DNA of 64,000 nt. Origin: Ovis canadensis. Its lineage: Eukaryota; Chordata; Mammalia; Artiodactyla; Bovidae. Positions within the stretch are counted from its first letter, which is position 1, and the number at the start of each line of letters is the position of its first letter. The DNA lies in the NCBI RefSeq assembly GCF_042477335.2, contig NC_091260.1, positions 46,891,001-46,955,000 on the forward strand, in the 5' to 3' direction. The notes under the pieces are model-generated. The model had not been told where the DNA came from. It searched no databases and saw only the letters and a program-made list of their open reading frames with translations. A program made the position numbers and the translations under genes. This document shows, piece by piece, positions 26,400 through 39,200 of this stretch.

Positions 26400-26860
26400 C
26401 ACTTAGATTTTATTTTTAATTATATAGCTAATCCACAGTGCTGTGTTAGTTTCAGGCATGCAGCGAAGTGAATCAGTTACACATATACATTTATTCACTC
26501 TTTTTTTAGATTATTTTCCCATATAGGCTATTACAGAGTATTGAGAGTTCCTTGTACTATACAACAGGTTCTTGTTATTTATTTATTTTATACATAGTAA
26601 TATGTATATGTCAATCCCAATTTCCCAATTTATTCCCCGTTATCCCCTGATAACTGTAACTTTGTTTTCTACAACTGTGACTCTTACTGTTTTGTAACTA
26701 AGTTCACTTGTACTCATTTTTTTAGGTTTCACATATAACAGAAATCATATATTTGTCTTTCTGTGCCCTTACTTCACTCAGTATGACAATCTCTAGGTCA
26801 ATCCATGGCACTGCAATTAAATATTTTAAATTTAACATTCCTTCTACTTAATGCTTCTAA
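26400..26860 (-). mobile_element. L1 3' UTR fragment, minus orientation
   Basis: Plus strand shows CTTGTACTATACAACAGGTT and TTACACATATACATTTATTC, then CCCAATTTCCCAATTTATTC and GTTTCACATATAACAGAAAT, the complement of an artiodactyl L1 3' region. Confidence 0.7.
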
Positions 26861-27474
26861 CTAGTAGAACTTAACCTAATGTTTAGACAATGATGAATCT
26901 AATAAATTAAAACTGAAAATTCTGCAACTCTTAAGTTCTCTTATACATTTCAGTGCTTTTTACAAACTTTGTAAACCTATCTTAAGCTTTTCAATTTAAT
27001 AAAATTACTACTCTAAAATTAAAAATTCAGTTTTACAGTCTATGGAGTCATGAGGTTAATATATCAGATCCTCAAATTAGTCAAATTATCTTAACTATGA
27101 CAAATATTAAATATTTAAAATATGAAACATACACAATCACTCCAAAAGTTTAGGCAAAGTAATTAACTTTATTGGTTGTTAGTTCATTATTTCTATATGT
27201 AAGGGGCAAATAAGCTTTATCATCCAAGCAATTTGGGGCTATTATTGCAAGCAAGTTGATTTAAAAATTCCAAACAAACAGGGTTATCTGCTTAGTGACT
27301 GATATCAAACATAAAATTTTCGACCAAAACATCCCCAGAGCAGCCAACATCTAGGACAATTTTTCTTGCAACACTGAGGTTATTTGTGCCCTATTTTATG
27401 ATCACTTTGAAACTAAAGGCTTCATCCTTACTTTCCTCCAAGTGAAAGAGTTTTATAGCCTCTATCCCCTAGGT
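26861..27474. other. AT-rich flank downstream of CARD6
   Basis: No feature recognised. Confidence 0.55.
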
Positions 27475-27722
27475 TCAAGTTGTGCATGCTTAATCGCTTA
27501 GTCATGTCTGACTCTTCACGGTTGCCATGCCATCTTCCAGGGGGTCCTCCCAACCCAGGGGTCAACACAGGTCTCCTGCATTGCATGCAGATTCTTTACC
27601 GTCTGAGCCACCAGGGAAACCCAAGAATACTGGAGTAGGTAGCCTATCCCTTCTCCAGGGGCTCTTCCCGACCCAGAAATTGAACCAGGGTCTGAATTCT
27701 TTACCAGCTAAGCTACCAGGGG
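27475..27722 (-). repeat. Bov-tA SINE with duplicated tRNA-side unit
   Basis: Two successive head units: one ends GAGCCACCAGGGAAACCC at about 27622, the second ends AGCTACCAGGG at 27721. The BovA part between 27515 and 27525 is largely deleted. Confidence 0.82.
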
Positions 27723-27762
27723 TTCAAGTTATATATTGCCAAATAGTCAAGGTTGTATTCAA

Positions 27763-27795
27763 TTTATTATTTACTGCTTGATTCTATTTTTTATT
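27763..27795 (-). promoter_or_regulatory. Candidate CARD6 polyadenylation signals
   Basis: On the minus strand AATAAA occurs at 27795-27790 and again at 27768-27763, about 205-240 nt beyond the CARD6 stop codon. Either could end the mRNA with a short 3' UTR. No transcript evidence is available, and later signals in the AT-rich flank cannot be excluded. Confidence 0.35.
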
Positions 27796-27999
27796 CTTTT
27801 CATATTTTTCCCTTTTCTTTAAGGACATAATTCTCATAGATATTTTTATAATATCCAGTTATGCTGTGTACATCTTGTTTCCTGTGTCATGCTAATGATA
27901 GTACATTTTTACCATCACTGCCACTCTCCTCCAGGTTCTATATATGATAGCAAAGGCCTGGGCAAAGAATACATTTCATAAGTCCCTACAGTAAACATT

Positions 28000-30275
28000 T
28001 TAATGCTTCCCTCCCTTCTTGGGCCCTGCTCTTGGGTGATATGCCTTAGCCTGTGAAGGAGCAGTATGAGATGACTTGGGTTGAGTGGGTTTGGGCTGAA
28101 AAGGTTTAGATTGGGAGGACTGGGGCTGGCATGGCTTGGGCTGAGTGGGTTTGGATGGAGAACTTTCAGCTCGGGGGGTCTGGTGCTGAGTGGGTTTGGT
28201 TTGAGTGGGTTTGGGTTGAAAGGGCACAGGTTGGGAGGGTTTGTGCTGGGACTGTTTGACCTGGGGTGACTTGGGCTGATTAGATTTGAATTGAGAGCTG
28301 GGCAAATACATGCTGTAGGACATAGGATGGAATCCTGTTTGGGAAGATGAATTTGAAGGCCCACCTTGTGTCTTCAGCTTAGCTCCTCGCTGAGAGGCAG
28401 TCCTTCTTGGGTTTTGTGTGGCTCCTGCTGCTTGAAAGGCCTGATGGTGAGGATTTTCAATATGGGGTTTCGTTCTCATGAATGTTCTAATTGTCTCTGT
28501 TGGCCTTGTTCCCCAGGCACTGACTTGCCCAGGCTTTCCAACTGCTCCTCTTGGCCGTGAACCCAGGGAATGGAGGTGACCTCCCTGGGAGTCCTCTTTC
28601 CCAGACCTTTCAAGGGTTCCCATTGTTTGTGGTCTCTGAGGCCAGGGCGGTATAGGCTGAGAAATGGGTCTTGGTGGTCTCCCAAAAGCTCTACCCATGT
28701 GATGTCTCCAAGGAGTTCCTGAAAATCTCATAAATGTTTCACCTGAATAAAATCTCTGGGGCTGGAAATATTGAATTCCAAAATGTTTGCCTGGACTGTG
28801 TGCCCTTGTATTCTGAAAGGGCAAAGGATGGAATCTCTTAGGCCTCTGCTGTAACCAAAAGCGGGAGCCCATAGCCCAAGGGGTTGTCAAAGAACCACGG
28901 TTAAAGTTACCTCCAATTCTGGCTGGTGAAGGACGGAAGTTTCTCAGAGGAGGCATGAATATTGGGGTGAGATGGAAATTCTGACGATTTTGGCTGATCT
29001 GACAACTAATCTCAGACATCTTAGCGGGGCTTTCAGATGAGTTTTTTGGCGGACTGTGTCTTTGTGACCCCTCATCTTCAGCTGTTCCAGCCAAGTCTTC
29101 ACTAGGGGAAACTTGAATCCCCTGAATGTTCTCAAAGTCTTGGTCTACCTGTATCCCCAACTCTCTGGCCAGGGGGGCCATGTCTTCCACAGACACACAT
29201 CTGAGTGACGAGGACATCACTTCTTGGAGGGCAGCTTGAAGACCCTCCATGTTCCTTCCTCTCTGCCCCACTTCCTCCTCCTCCCAAAACAGTAGCTGTG
29301 ATGGCTTCAACTTCAGGACCCTCTGGAAAACCTGAGCCTCTTCACTCTCCCTGGCCTGGGGACTGAGGACAAAGTAACATCTTTCAATGGCAGCTTCTCC
29401 TAAAAACATTAGCAAGTGCCATTCCTTCTCACCTAGGCAGTCAGTGAAAAAAAACACAGCCGAGGAAACCTCCATCAAGAAACCAAACTGTGTCCAAAAA
29501 CTTTCTAGATCTCCACGAAGGTTGGCCACAGCAACAGGCTTCTGGGGGAAACTGGGGTTTTCACTTAAACCGCTGCCATCAGGAAAACACCATGTTATCT
29601 CAACCAGGCCATCAGAGATCTGCCGGGGAAGCACCTGAACAGGCAAGTCCTGATGAAGAAAGATTTTGTGTGATTTCAGATGGGCAGGGCTGAGCAGGGC
29701 ATTGAGGATTCTGGACTTGGAAAAGCTACAGTATCCTAGACGCGCAAAAGAAATGACAGGCATCTTCATGAGAGTCAAAACCTTTTCTGTATCCCCTGTA
29801 GGTCCTCCTGAAGACTGTGTTGACTGCTCCTTCACAATGTCCTTCATGGCCCCTAGCATTAAAATACTTCTGTTGTTTTCTGCATCTGGCAGGAGCAGGG
29901 GAAGAGCAAACCGGCAATGATACATGTTTGACATGACTTCACGTTGCAAAGAGCTGTGTGAAGACAGCAAGGAGGCACAAAGGACATCCAGGGGGTGAAT
30001 GGTTTCTGTTTCTCTAATTTCCAAGTTCTCTACTCCAGTCAGCAGTTCCCCTTTGCTCTCTTCACCCAGAACCTTGGGTCTGAGGACTGAATCTCTGGCT
30101 GTCGCATCCAGAGCTTGAACTTTCATCAGGAAGTTCCAAGCCAAGTCACCCGGAGTCTCAGGCACCCACGTACATCCTCGGTCTAAGGAGAATTGCTTCA
30201 CGAAGTCTGGCAGAAGCTTTCTGCTTGTGTCCAGGTTTAAGCAGGACATGACATCTTTAAACACATTTTTTCTTT
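28000..30275 (-). CDS. CARD6: CARD6 exon 3 (GTPase-like region and Pro/Gln-rich tail)
   Basis: A single large exon codes for residues 278-1035 and ends at TAA 28002-28000. Its acceptor reads TTTTTTCCTACAG, ending at 30276. The first part contains [20 protein letters not shown] and FALPLLLPD, hallmarks of the URGCP/VLIG-like family. A P-loop-like GYCSFSKS at residues 458-465 lacks the Gly of the canonical GxxxxGK(S/T), so nucleotide binding is doubtful. Residues from about 700 on are Arg/Pro/Phe-rich and probably disordered. The final 95 residues (941-1035) are degenerate repeats of the type QPKPTQ/SKPxQPK. Mammalian CARD6 carries most of its coding sequence in one last exon, as here. Confidence 0.94.
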
Positions 30276-33200
30276 CTGTAGGAAAAAAAAGATATAGTCA
30301 GTGAATGTCATGCTCAGCATCTAAGCTTCCTTCACTGACTTTTAAAATTAAGTAATTGATATTTTCTTCAGAAAAAAGATAATCCACCATCTGTCTGTTC
30401 TTTTTGTGGTTGAGTAATATTCCATTGTATATATGTTTCACAACTTCTTTACTGATTAATCTGTGGACGGAGGAGGGATGGAATGGTGTAGGAGATGGGA
30501 GGGTGGTTCAGAAGGGAGGGGACATATGTACATGTGGCTCTTTCCTGTAGATGTATGGTAGAAACCAGCACAATATGGTAAAGTAATTATGCTCCAACTT
30601 AAAATAAATTTTTCAAAAGATGAAACAAGTAAAGTGAAAGTACTGTTTCATCACCCTGCCAAGTGTACTTTCCTTCTAAGAGATATGTCAATATGGTATA
30701 TGGTACGTTTCCTTCTCTTCCTTTTTCAATACCTATGTAGAAGTACATATGTAGAAGTAGATGTGTATACGTACTTGCATACGTAGAAGTACACAGTTTG
30801 GTATAATGGATGCTATTTTATTCGATAAATGATATTATACCAAATGATTTTCCAACTTCTTTTCACTCAGTGGTATTCCTTGCAAATTCTTCCAAGAAAG
30901 TATATACAGAGAACTACTTTATTCATTTTATGAATCCATTGTACTTAATGGTTTGGAAGAACCACTATTTACTTAACCATTGTCTACTGATGATCATTCA
31001 AGTTTTTGAGTTTTTTGGCTATGTTCATATGCAGTAATGAAAAAGCCTGTTAATGCTTCTTTATACATATGTATAAGGAACTCTCTAGGTAGATACTGAT
31101 TTATTTATTAAATGTTAACTCTTGCTAAAGTTTGGAGAAATGAAAGATTTTGTCTTCTCAGAATTTACATGTTGTATATAATTTCTCCTGATGTCATTTT
31201 CTAATTTATCTTCTAGCCACTTATTGAGAAGACAGAGATAGTGCTAAGTAGAGAAAGAATATCAGAGAGCATTTTCTGCTCCCGATGGATAGTAATATGG
31301 CATAAGCTTCTTGGATCCCTTGTAAAAATAGCCTAGAAGAAACAGTAGACATGAGAGAAAGTGTAGGTTTCAAGAATTAACAAAAGGAACTCTAAGAAAT
31401 CCTTCGACAGTCTGAAAGTTGCTTGAACTGGTATATCTGATGGGTAAGAAGGTGAGGGAGGAGTTGAGGTCAGCATGAAGGATCCCCAACGGAGGAAGAG
31501 AGAAGTGAGGAAGTGAGAAGAGGGATTGCAGAAAACATATAAGTTCTGCTCTGGCCTCTCCCCTGCCTCTCCCCCACTTTTCCTTAGGACAACCATCCTC
31601 TGTTTCTTCAGCACAGAAATTGGTACCCACATAGCCCAAGCCAGATGCCAAATGTTGACAAGGTAATATTAGGCTACAGTGGAATAATACAGTGATATGT
31701 CTAACAAGCACAGAGATGAATGAAAAATTAAGAAGCAATAATTTCTAGAACCCAGTATCATTTTGTAAATTAAAAATTCATGAAAATAGCCCAAGTAAGG
31801 CAAAAAGAAATGATTGGAGATTTTAGCTGCCACCCACTGAAACAAGACAGAGTTTTTCATTTGAATCCCATAGTTGATCAATGGAGACCCACTCCAAGAT
31901 GACCCAGATGTTGGACATAGAAAATAAGAATTTTAAAGTAGCTATCTTAACTATTTTCAAGAATGTACAATAACATAAACTCATAATGAATAATTTAATA
32001 GATATTATCAGGAAAAAAGAAGAAAGCATTTAAAAATGCAAATTTTTGAACTGAAAAGCATAATATCTGAATTTTTTCAAAAATCAGTAGATGGACTTTA
32101 AAAAAGACTGGAAATGACAGAAGAAAAATTCAGTGTACTTAGAGATATAGTAATAGAAATGATCCAATCTAAAGAATAAGAATAAAAATACTTAAAAAGA
32201 AAATGAACAGAGCCTCAGGGACCTTGGGAAAAATGTCAGAAACTCTAACATACATGTACTTGGAGTCTCAAAAAGAGAAGGGGGAGCAAGTGGGACAAAA
32301 AACATTTGGATAAATAACGGCTGAAAAATTTCCAAATTTGGCAGCGGGGAGGAGATTCCAAATTTGGAGTTGATAAACCCTACGTAAGATGAAGACAAGA
32401 GAATCACATCTAGACACACCAGAGTTAATCACAGAAAACATTTTAAGGAAAACATCTTGAAATCAACCAGAAGAAAAATAGCACAACATAAGAGGGAACA
32501 ATGATAAAATGACAAGAATTGCACTCATCTCACATGCTAGTAAAGTAATGCTCAAAATTCTCCAAGCCAGGCTTCAGCAATATGAATCGTGAACTTCTAG
32601 ATGTTCAGGCTGGTTTTAGAAAAGGCAGAGGAACCAGAGATCAAATTGCCAACATCTGCTGGATCATCGAAAAGGCAAGAGAGTTCCAGAAAAACATCTA
32701 TTTCTGCTTTATTGACTATGCCAAAGCCTTTGACTGTATGGATCACAAGAAACTGTGGAAAATTCTGAAACAGATGGGAATACCAGACCACCTGACCTGC
32801 TTCTTGAGAAACCTGTATGCAAGTCAGGAGGCAGACCTGGACATTGAAAAACAGACTGGTTCCAAATAGGAAAAGGAGTATGTCAAGGCTGTATATTGTC
32901 ACACTGCTTATTTAACTTATATGCAGAGTACATCATGAGGAATGCTGGACTGGAGGACGCACAAGCTGGAATCAAGATTGCCAGGAGAAATATCAATAAC
33001 CTCAGATATGCAGATAACACCACCCTTATGGCAGAAAGTGAAGAAGAACTAAAGAGTCTCTTGATGAAAGTGAAAGAGGAGAGTGAAAAAGTTGGCTTAA
33101 AGCTCAACATCCAGAAAACTAAGATCATGGCATCTGGTTCCATCACTTCATGGGAAACAGATGGGGAAACAATGGAAACTGTCAGACTATTTTTCTGGGC

Positions 33201-36200
33201 TCTAAAATCACTGTGGATGGTGATAGCAGCCATAAAATTAAAAGACATTTGATCCGTGGAAGGAAAGTTATGACCAATCTAGACAGCATATTAAAAAGCA
33301 GAGCCATTACTTTGCCAGCAAAGGTCTGTCTAGTCAAGGCTATGGTTTTCCCAGTACTCATGTATGGATGTACTCATGAGAGTTGGACTATAAAGAAAGC
33401 TGAGCACAGAAGAATTGATGCTTTTGAACTGTGGTATTAGAGAAGACTCTTCAGAGTCCCTTGGACTGCAAAGAGATCCAACCAGTCCATTCTAAAGGAA
33501 ATCAGTCCTGGGTGTTCACTGGAGGGACTGATTTTGAAGCTGAAACTCCAACACTTTGGCCACCTAAAGACCCTGATGCTGGGAAAGATTGAGGGCAGGA
33601 GGAGAAGGGGATGACAGAGGATGAGATGGTTGGATGGCATCACCGACACGATGGACATGGATTTGGGTGGACTCCGGGAGTTGGTGATGGACAGGGAGGC
33701 CTGGCATGCCGCAGTTCATGGGGTCGCAGGGAGTTGGACACGACTGAGCAACTGGACTGAACTGAACTGAGCATCAGAAAGAATGGAAGCCAAATAACGG
33801 AAACGATATCCATCATTTCTGAAGGCAAAAAGGCACCAGTCTAAAATTCTTTACAGGAAAAATATTCTTCTGGATTGAAGACAAAATGAAGACATGTTTC
33901 AATAAACAAAAAATGAATAAAATTCTTCAGGCTAACAGGGAATAACATCAAACAAAAACCTGAATCTTCGGGAAGAAGACAGAGCAGAGAAAATGATAAA
34001 TTTATGGGTTCCTGGACTTCCCCTGGTGGCGCTAGTGGTAAAGCACCCACCTGCTAATGCAGGAGACATAAGAGACCTGGGTTTGATCATTGACTGATCC
34101 CAAATAGTATAAACTAGAAGGGAGAGTGAAAGTGCAGCCGCTCAGTCGTGTCCAACTCTTTGTAATGCCATGGACTGTAGCCTACCAGGAAGAGAGTTGA
34201 TTACATAACCTATATCCGAATTGACTCTACATTGCTCTACATTGCAGAGCAGACAGGCAATGCCTTAAGTCTTCCTGAGACTTCCATATGAGATGCAATG
34301 ATGGGGTGAGGAGAGGGGGGAAGAGAGTGGCCTAACATTTAACATGACAAAAAACATTAAGATCCTTCTTCTTTGAATCAGATGTATTTGATTTTTTCCC
34401 CCAGTTCTCAGCTGCATAGACAAATATTACAGAGGAAAGAGACAGAGCATAGCCATAAATTTTTATTTAAAAAAATTTTTTATCCTCCAGTCAACTAGAG
34501 TGGATTGGAAACCATTAGAATCATATACAGTCGTAACTGTATTATTATTGAAACTTTTCTTCTGGTTTCCTAAGGCTGTGTCAAATACAAATTGGCACTT
34601 GCCAAGGGCATTTTTCCATCCGCCTCTTTGGAGATTGAGTCCTGTGCTGCTGCAGGTATTGACCTTCCACATGCCCTGAAGGGGGTTCAGGGTGGAGAAT
34701 GAGGGACTTTGTTGCTGCAGGAAAACTGGTGCAACAAGCCTTTAGATGGTTAGCTATTTTCAGGAACTGATTTCATTATCCCAATCCTTATACTTTCTCA
34801 TATCCAGAAAAGCACTCAGTCCCTTCACAGTGACATCAGCTCCTGGTGGCTAGCAGAAAACTTTTTGTAAAATAAGTGCTTGATTGTATGAACTCCTCCT
34901 TCACCAAAAATCCCATATATTGGCCTTCCCCCACTACTCCTTTGGAGCAGTTTCTCAGAGCTATCTTAAGTGCTGTCTACCCAACTGCCATCCTCATTTT
35001 AACTCAAATAAAACTTAACTTGCAACTCTCATGTTGTGCATCTTTTTTTAGTCAACAACTGTTAGATTGGTTGCAAAACTAGCCCCAAGTAATGGCTTTC
35101 CTGGGTTTCCCTGGTGGCTCAGATGGTAAAGAATCTGCCTGCAAAGCAGGAAAACCAGGTTTGATCCCTGGTTTGGGAATACCCCCTGGAGGAGGGCATG
35201 GTAATCCAGTCCAGTATTCTTGCCTGGAGAATTCTATGGATGGAGGAGCCTCACAGGCTACAGTCCATGGGGTTGCAAACAGTCGGACATGACTGAGAGA
35301 CTAACACACAATGGCTTTCTGGTATCCACACGTTTTGTAATATTACTTTGCAAGAGATGCAGCCTATTCTTCCCCAACCCTTAAAGCTTTGTGACTTGCT
35401 TTTGCCAACAGAATGTGGCAGAAGTCAAACAGTGTTATGGATTTAATTGTATCCCCTACAAAAAGATGCTAATTCTCCCAGTACTTCAGAATGTGGCCTT
35501 ATTTGTGAATAGGGTCATTACAGAGGTCATCAACTTAAAATGAGGTTGTTAGGGTGGGCCCTAATGCAATTTGATCAGTGTCCTAATTAAAAGAAGAAAT
35601 TTGAAAACAGACACACGCACCAAAGGAAATGACTTGAATACACAAGAAAGATGGTCTTCAAGGCAAAGAATTCCAGAGGCTCCTGGAAGCTGGGGGAGAG
35701 AACTGGAACAGGTCCTTCCCTAATGTCTTCAGAAAGAGTATAACCCTGCTAACACCTTGGTTTCAGTCTCCACCTCCATATCTGTAAAACAATATATTTC
35801 CCATTGTTCTAAGCCACCTTTTTGTAGTATCTTACCATGGCGGCCCTAGGAAACCTATCATACAGATGGCGTGATAGTTCTGAGTCTAAGCCTCAAAATG
35901 CCTTCAGGACTCTGTCTCTGTCTCTCTGACTCCTCTGCTCTCACTCTAAGAACATGCCTGACATAGTCTGAGAGTTAGCCAAACTAGCTTGTTAGAGGGC
36001 ATGGCAATCCACTCCAATATTCTTGCCTGGAGAATCCCATGGGTAGAGAAGCCTGGTGGTCTACAGTTCACGGCATTGCAGAGAGTCAACTGAATCAACT
36101 GACCATGCATGCACAGCTTGCTAGAAAATAAGAAATGAGCCAGTAGCTAGCTGACCACTGATACAGAAGTTAACCCAGAGAAGACCAGAAGAATGCCTGC

Positions 36201-39200
36201 CAACTATAGACACATAAACAATTATACACTCTTATTGTTTTAAGTGACCCTAATTTTGAGGTGCCTATTAATTTATTATGGCAAATAAATAACACAGAAA
36301 AAAACATGCAAAACAAAAGCCAAAACAATATCATGCAAGAAACATATAATATTAGAGTGTTACCTATGGAAGATGGTGAATAAGGAATGGAGAAAAAAGT
36401 CAAGTAGAGTAAACAAAAGGAGGGGGTTGCAGAATAATGCTGATGGTATGCAATGAAAAAGTAATTCAACCCTATGTAACTACTGTAATATATTTAAAAA
36501 ATTAAGAATGAGGTCTAAAAGCAACTATGAATTGGGAAGGTATAAGGAGTAGGGCAAGAATTGTGTTATAGGTTGAATTATGTACCCCTCAAATTCATAG
36601 GTTGAAATTCTAAGACCCAGTATCTCAGAATGTAATGGTATTTAGAAATGGAGTCATGGTAGATGTATAATTAGTTAAGATGAGGTCATTACAGTGAGCC
36701 CTGGTCCTATGACTGTTATCCTAATAAAATAAGAAAATTGGGAATTCCTTGGTGTTCCAGTGGTTGGGATTCTGAGCTTCTCCTGCAGGGGGCTTGGGTT
36801 CCATCCCTCGTCAGTTCAGTTCAGTTCAGTCATTCAGTCATGTCCAATGCATTGTGACTGCAGCACAGGGAACTATTAATAAGACTCTGCAAACTGCATG
36901 GTGCGGCCAAAAAAATAAAAGAAAAAGGGGAAATGTGAACATAGAGACATGAACCCAGGAAGACATCCATGTGAAGATAAAGGCAGATTGTAGGGGATGG
37001 GGGGCAGAGTGCTTCCACAAGCCACAGAATTCTAAAGATTTCCAGCAAAGTACCAGAAGCTAGGAACAGATACTTTCTACAATCTTCAGAAGGAACCAAC
37101 CCTATATACACCTCCAGACTTCCTGCCTGCAAACTGTGAGACAACGTATTTCTATTGTTTTTTGTCTTGCAGCCATGAAATTAAAAGATGCTTGCTCCTT
37201 GAAAGATAAGTTATGACCAACCTAGACAGCATATTAAAAAGCAGAGACATTACTTTGCCAACAAATGTCTGTCTAGTCAAAGCTATGGTTTTTCCAGTAG
37301 TCATGTATGGATGTGAGAGTTGGACCATAAAGAAAGATGAGAGCTGAAGAACTGATGCTTTTGAACTGTGGTGTTGGAGAAGACTCTTGAGAGTCCCTAA
37401 TATTCATTGGAAGGACTGATGCTGAAGCTGAAGCTCCAATACTTTGGCCACCTGATGCGAAGAACTGACTCACTGGAAAAAACCCTGAGGCAGGGAAAGA
37501 TTAAATGCAAGAGGAGAAAGGGACTACAGAGGATGAGATGGTTGGATGGCATCACTGACTCGATGGACATGAGTTTGAGCAAGCTCTAGGAGTTGGTGAT
37601 GGACAGGGAAGCTTGATGGGAAGCAGTCCATGGGGTTGCAAAGAGTCAGACATGACTGAACGACTGAACTGAACTGATTGTTTAAGCTACCAAGTTTGTG
37701 GTACCACTGTTACAGCATCCTAGTAACCAGGTCAAGGTGTGCAGAGGAGGAAATTACTCTTTTCAGACCCATAATTGGATTATGGATTTGGGCTGAATGT
37801 GAGTTGGTAGTTACCTTCCCTTTCTACATTCAGAACTTGGTGGTGTTTATTTTCCCAGACAATATCTCTCCAAATTAAGCATTTCTCATATTTTGAATTT
37901 TCATTAAGAAATATTCAAATTCAAGGTACTGGTATAATCTTCCTCACTGAAATGGCATATTTGGATAGCTCAAGCCAAGCATTATTTTGGAACCTTATCC
38001 ATTTACAACAAATTTCTCTCCTGTTTCTGCTTCAGTAGTTAGGTCTATAATCTCCATATTCTATTGGTCACAAAGGTTCTAAAATGATTTAACAGACTTA
38101 ATCTGAGGTATAGAAGGGAACAGCTCAAATTAGTGGTTAGCAACTTGTTATATGTGTGATGGAGGTGACTGCAGAAGCCTAATACTTACTTTATCTTATA
38201 CTGTCCACTTGGAGAAGGGCATGGCAACCCACTCCAGTATTCTTACCTGGAGAATCCCCATGGACAGAGGAGCCTGGCGGGCTACAGTTCATAGGGTCAC
38301 AAAGAGTTGGACACGACTGAACGAACTTTGCACACACGCACATACTGTCCACTATTTCTAGGTCCAGGGTTTTCCTCCCTGTCAACACCCACCTCTGAGG
38401 AAACTCCAAGTTAGAGAAGTTCAAGGAATTTCTGAGGAGCGGCTTTTCTGCTTCTATGTGGTGCCCTTCCTCAGTCCCCTCCCTGTTATGATACTGCAAT
38501 CAAGATTTAAGTTTTTGCCTAAGTAACTCTACACACATGATTCCCATACCTTCCATACTTTTCTCCTCTTCCTCCTCCAATGACATGCCAGTTTCTGGAT
38601 CCTCATAATTCTGTTCTTCATCAGAGAACTCTGTGGTTTCAAGGTACACAGAATCCTCTCTGCCATCATAGAGGCCTCCTGGGTCACTATAAGCCTCCTC
38701 TTCCAAGGTGATGTTTGCATCTTCAGAGTACCCCACAGATTCTAGATAGTCCTCTTGTCCTAAGTATAAAGAATCATCTGGCTCCTCATATCTCTGTCCA
38801 TCCTGTAAATACTGAATAGTTGCTGGAAATTCATACTCAATGATCTCAACTGACTGTGGCGATGTGCATTTTGATGTGTTATCTTCCTTCTCATTTTCCT
38901 TTGAGGACCAAGCAGTTTCCTGATAACTAGTTTTCTTGTCTGCGAAAGACTCAGAGGTTTCTAAATCCAAGCATTCTTTCTCTTTGAAGGACGTGGTGAT
39001 CTCAGGGTTCTCAGGCTGTTTCTCTCCAGGAAGGAAAACAGCTTCCTTGCTTGCACCTATCGGTAGAGGTGGCTCTATATACTCATGTTTCAAAACTTCT
39101 GGAAAGAATAAAAAAGTTTGAGAGATTTTTATTTTCTCTCTCGAAATTAACAGATGTTATATTAGGAGTTTCCATGACCTCAAAGCATCATCTATTTCAC

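Larger units (their letters stand above)
36560..37735 (+). mobile_element. MaLR-type LTR (MLT1-like) split by a SINE cluster and by BovB
   Basis: The LTR runs 36560-36735 (GTTGAATTATGTACCCCTC, CCAGTATCTCAGAATGTAA), then 36915-37160 (GAAGGAACCAACCCTATAT, AACTGTGAGACAACG), and ends at 37677-37735 (AAGCTACCAAGTTTGTGGTA). A CHR/Bov-A compound sits at 36736-36910 and a BovB 3' end at 37161-37676. Confidence 0.75.
30276..38549 (-). other. CARD6 intron 2 (8.3 kb, filled with transposons)
   Basis: GT/AG intron in phase 1. Most of it is transposable element sequence: L1 fragments at 30.4-31.1 kb, an old L1 ORF1-like region at 31.8-34.0 kb split by BovB, Bov-tA copies at 34.0, 35.1, 36.0 and 38.2 kb, MaLR-like LTRs at 35.4 and 36.6 kb, and BovB at 37.16 kb. 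No extra exon with plausible splice signals was recognised. The stretch 31.1-31.8 kb is unassigned. Confidence 0.85.

Noticed and set aside
1-27700. Exons of C7, expected next to CARD6
   Set aside because: No complement-type exon (cysteine-rich TSP, LDLa or MACPF) was seen; by the human map C7 begins further away than this window reaches.
28081-28269. Plus-strand frame with repeated GFGLxG-type residues
   Set aside because: It is the complement of the Pro/Gln repeat tail of CARD6; a shadow, not a gene.
38500-38549. CARD6 exon 2 read-through ([16 protein letters not shown] then stop)
   Set aside because: A strong donor GTATGG at 38549 in the right phase joins exon 3; the read-through would truncate the protein. 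A minor isoform cannot be excluded.
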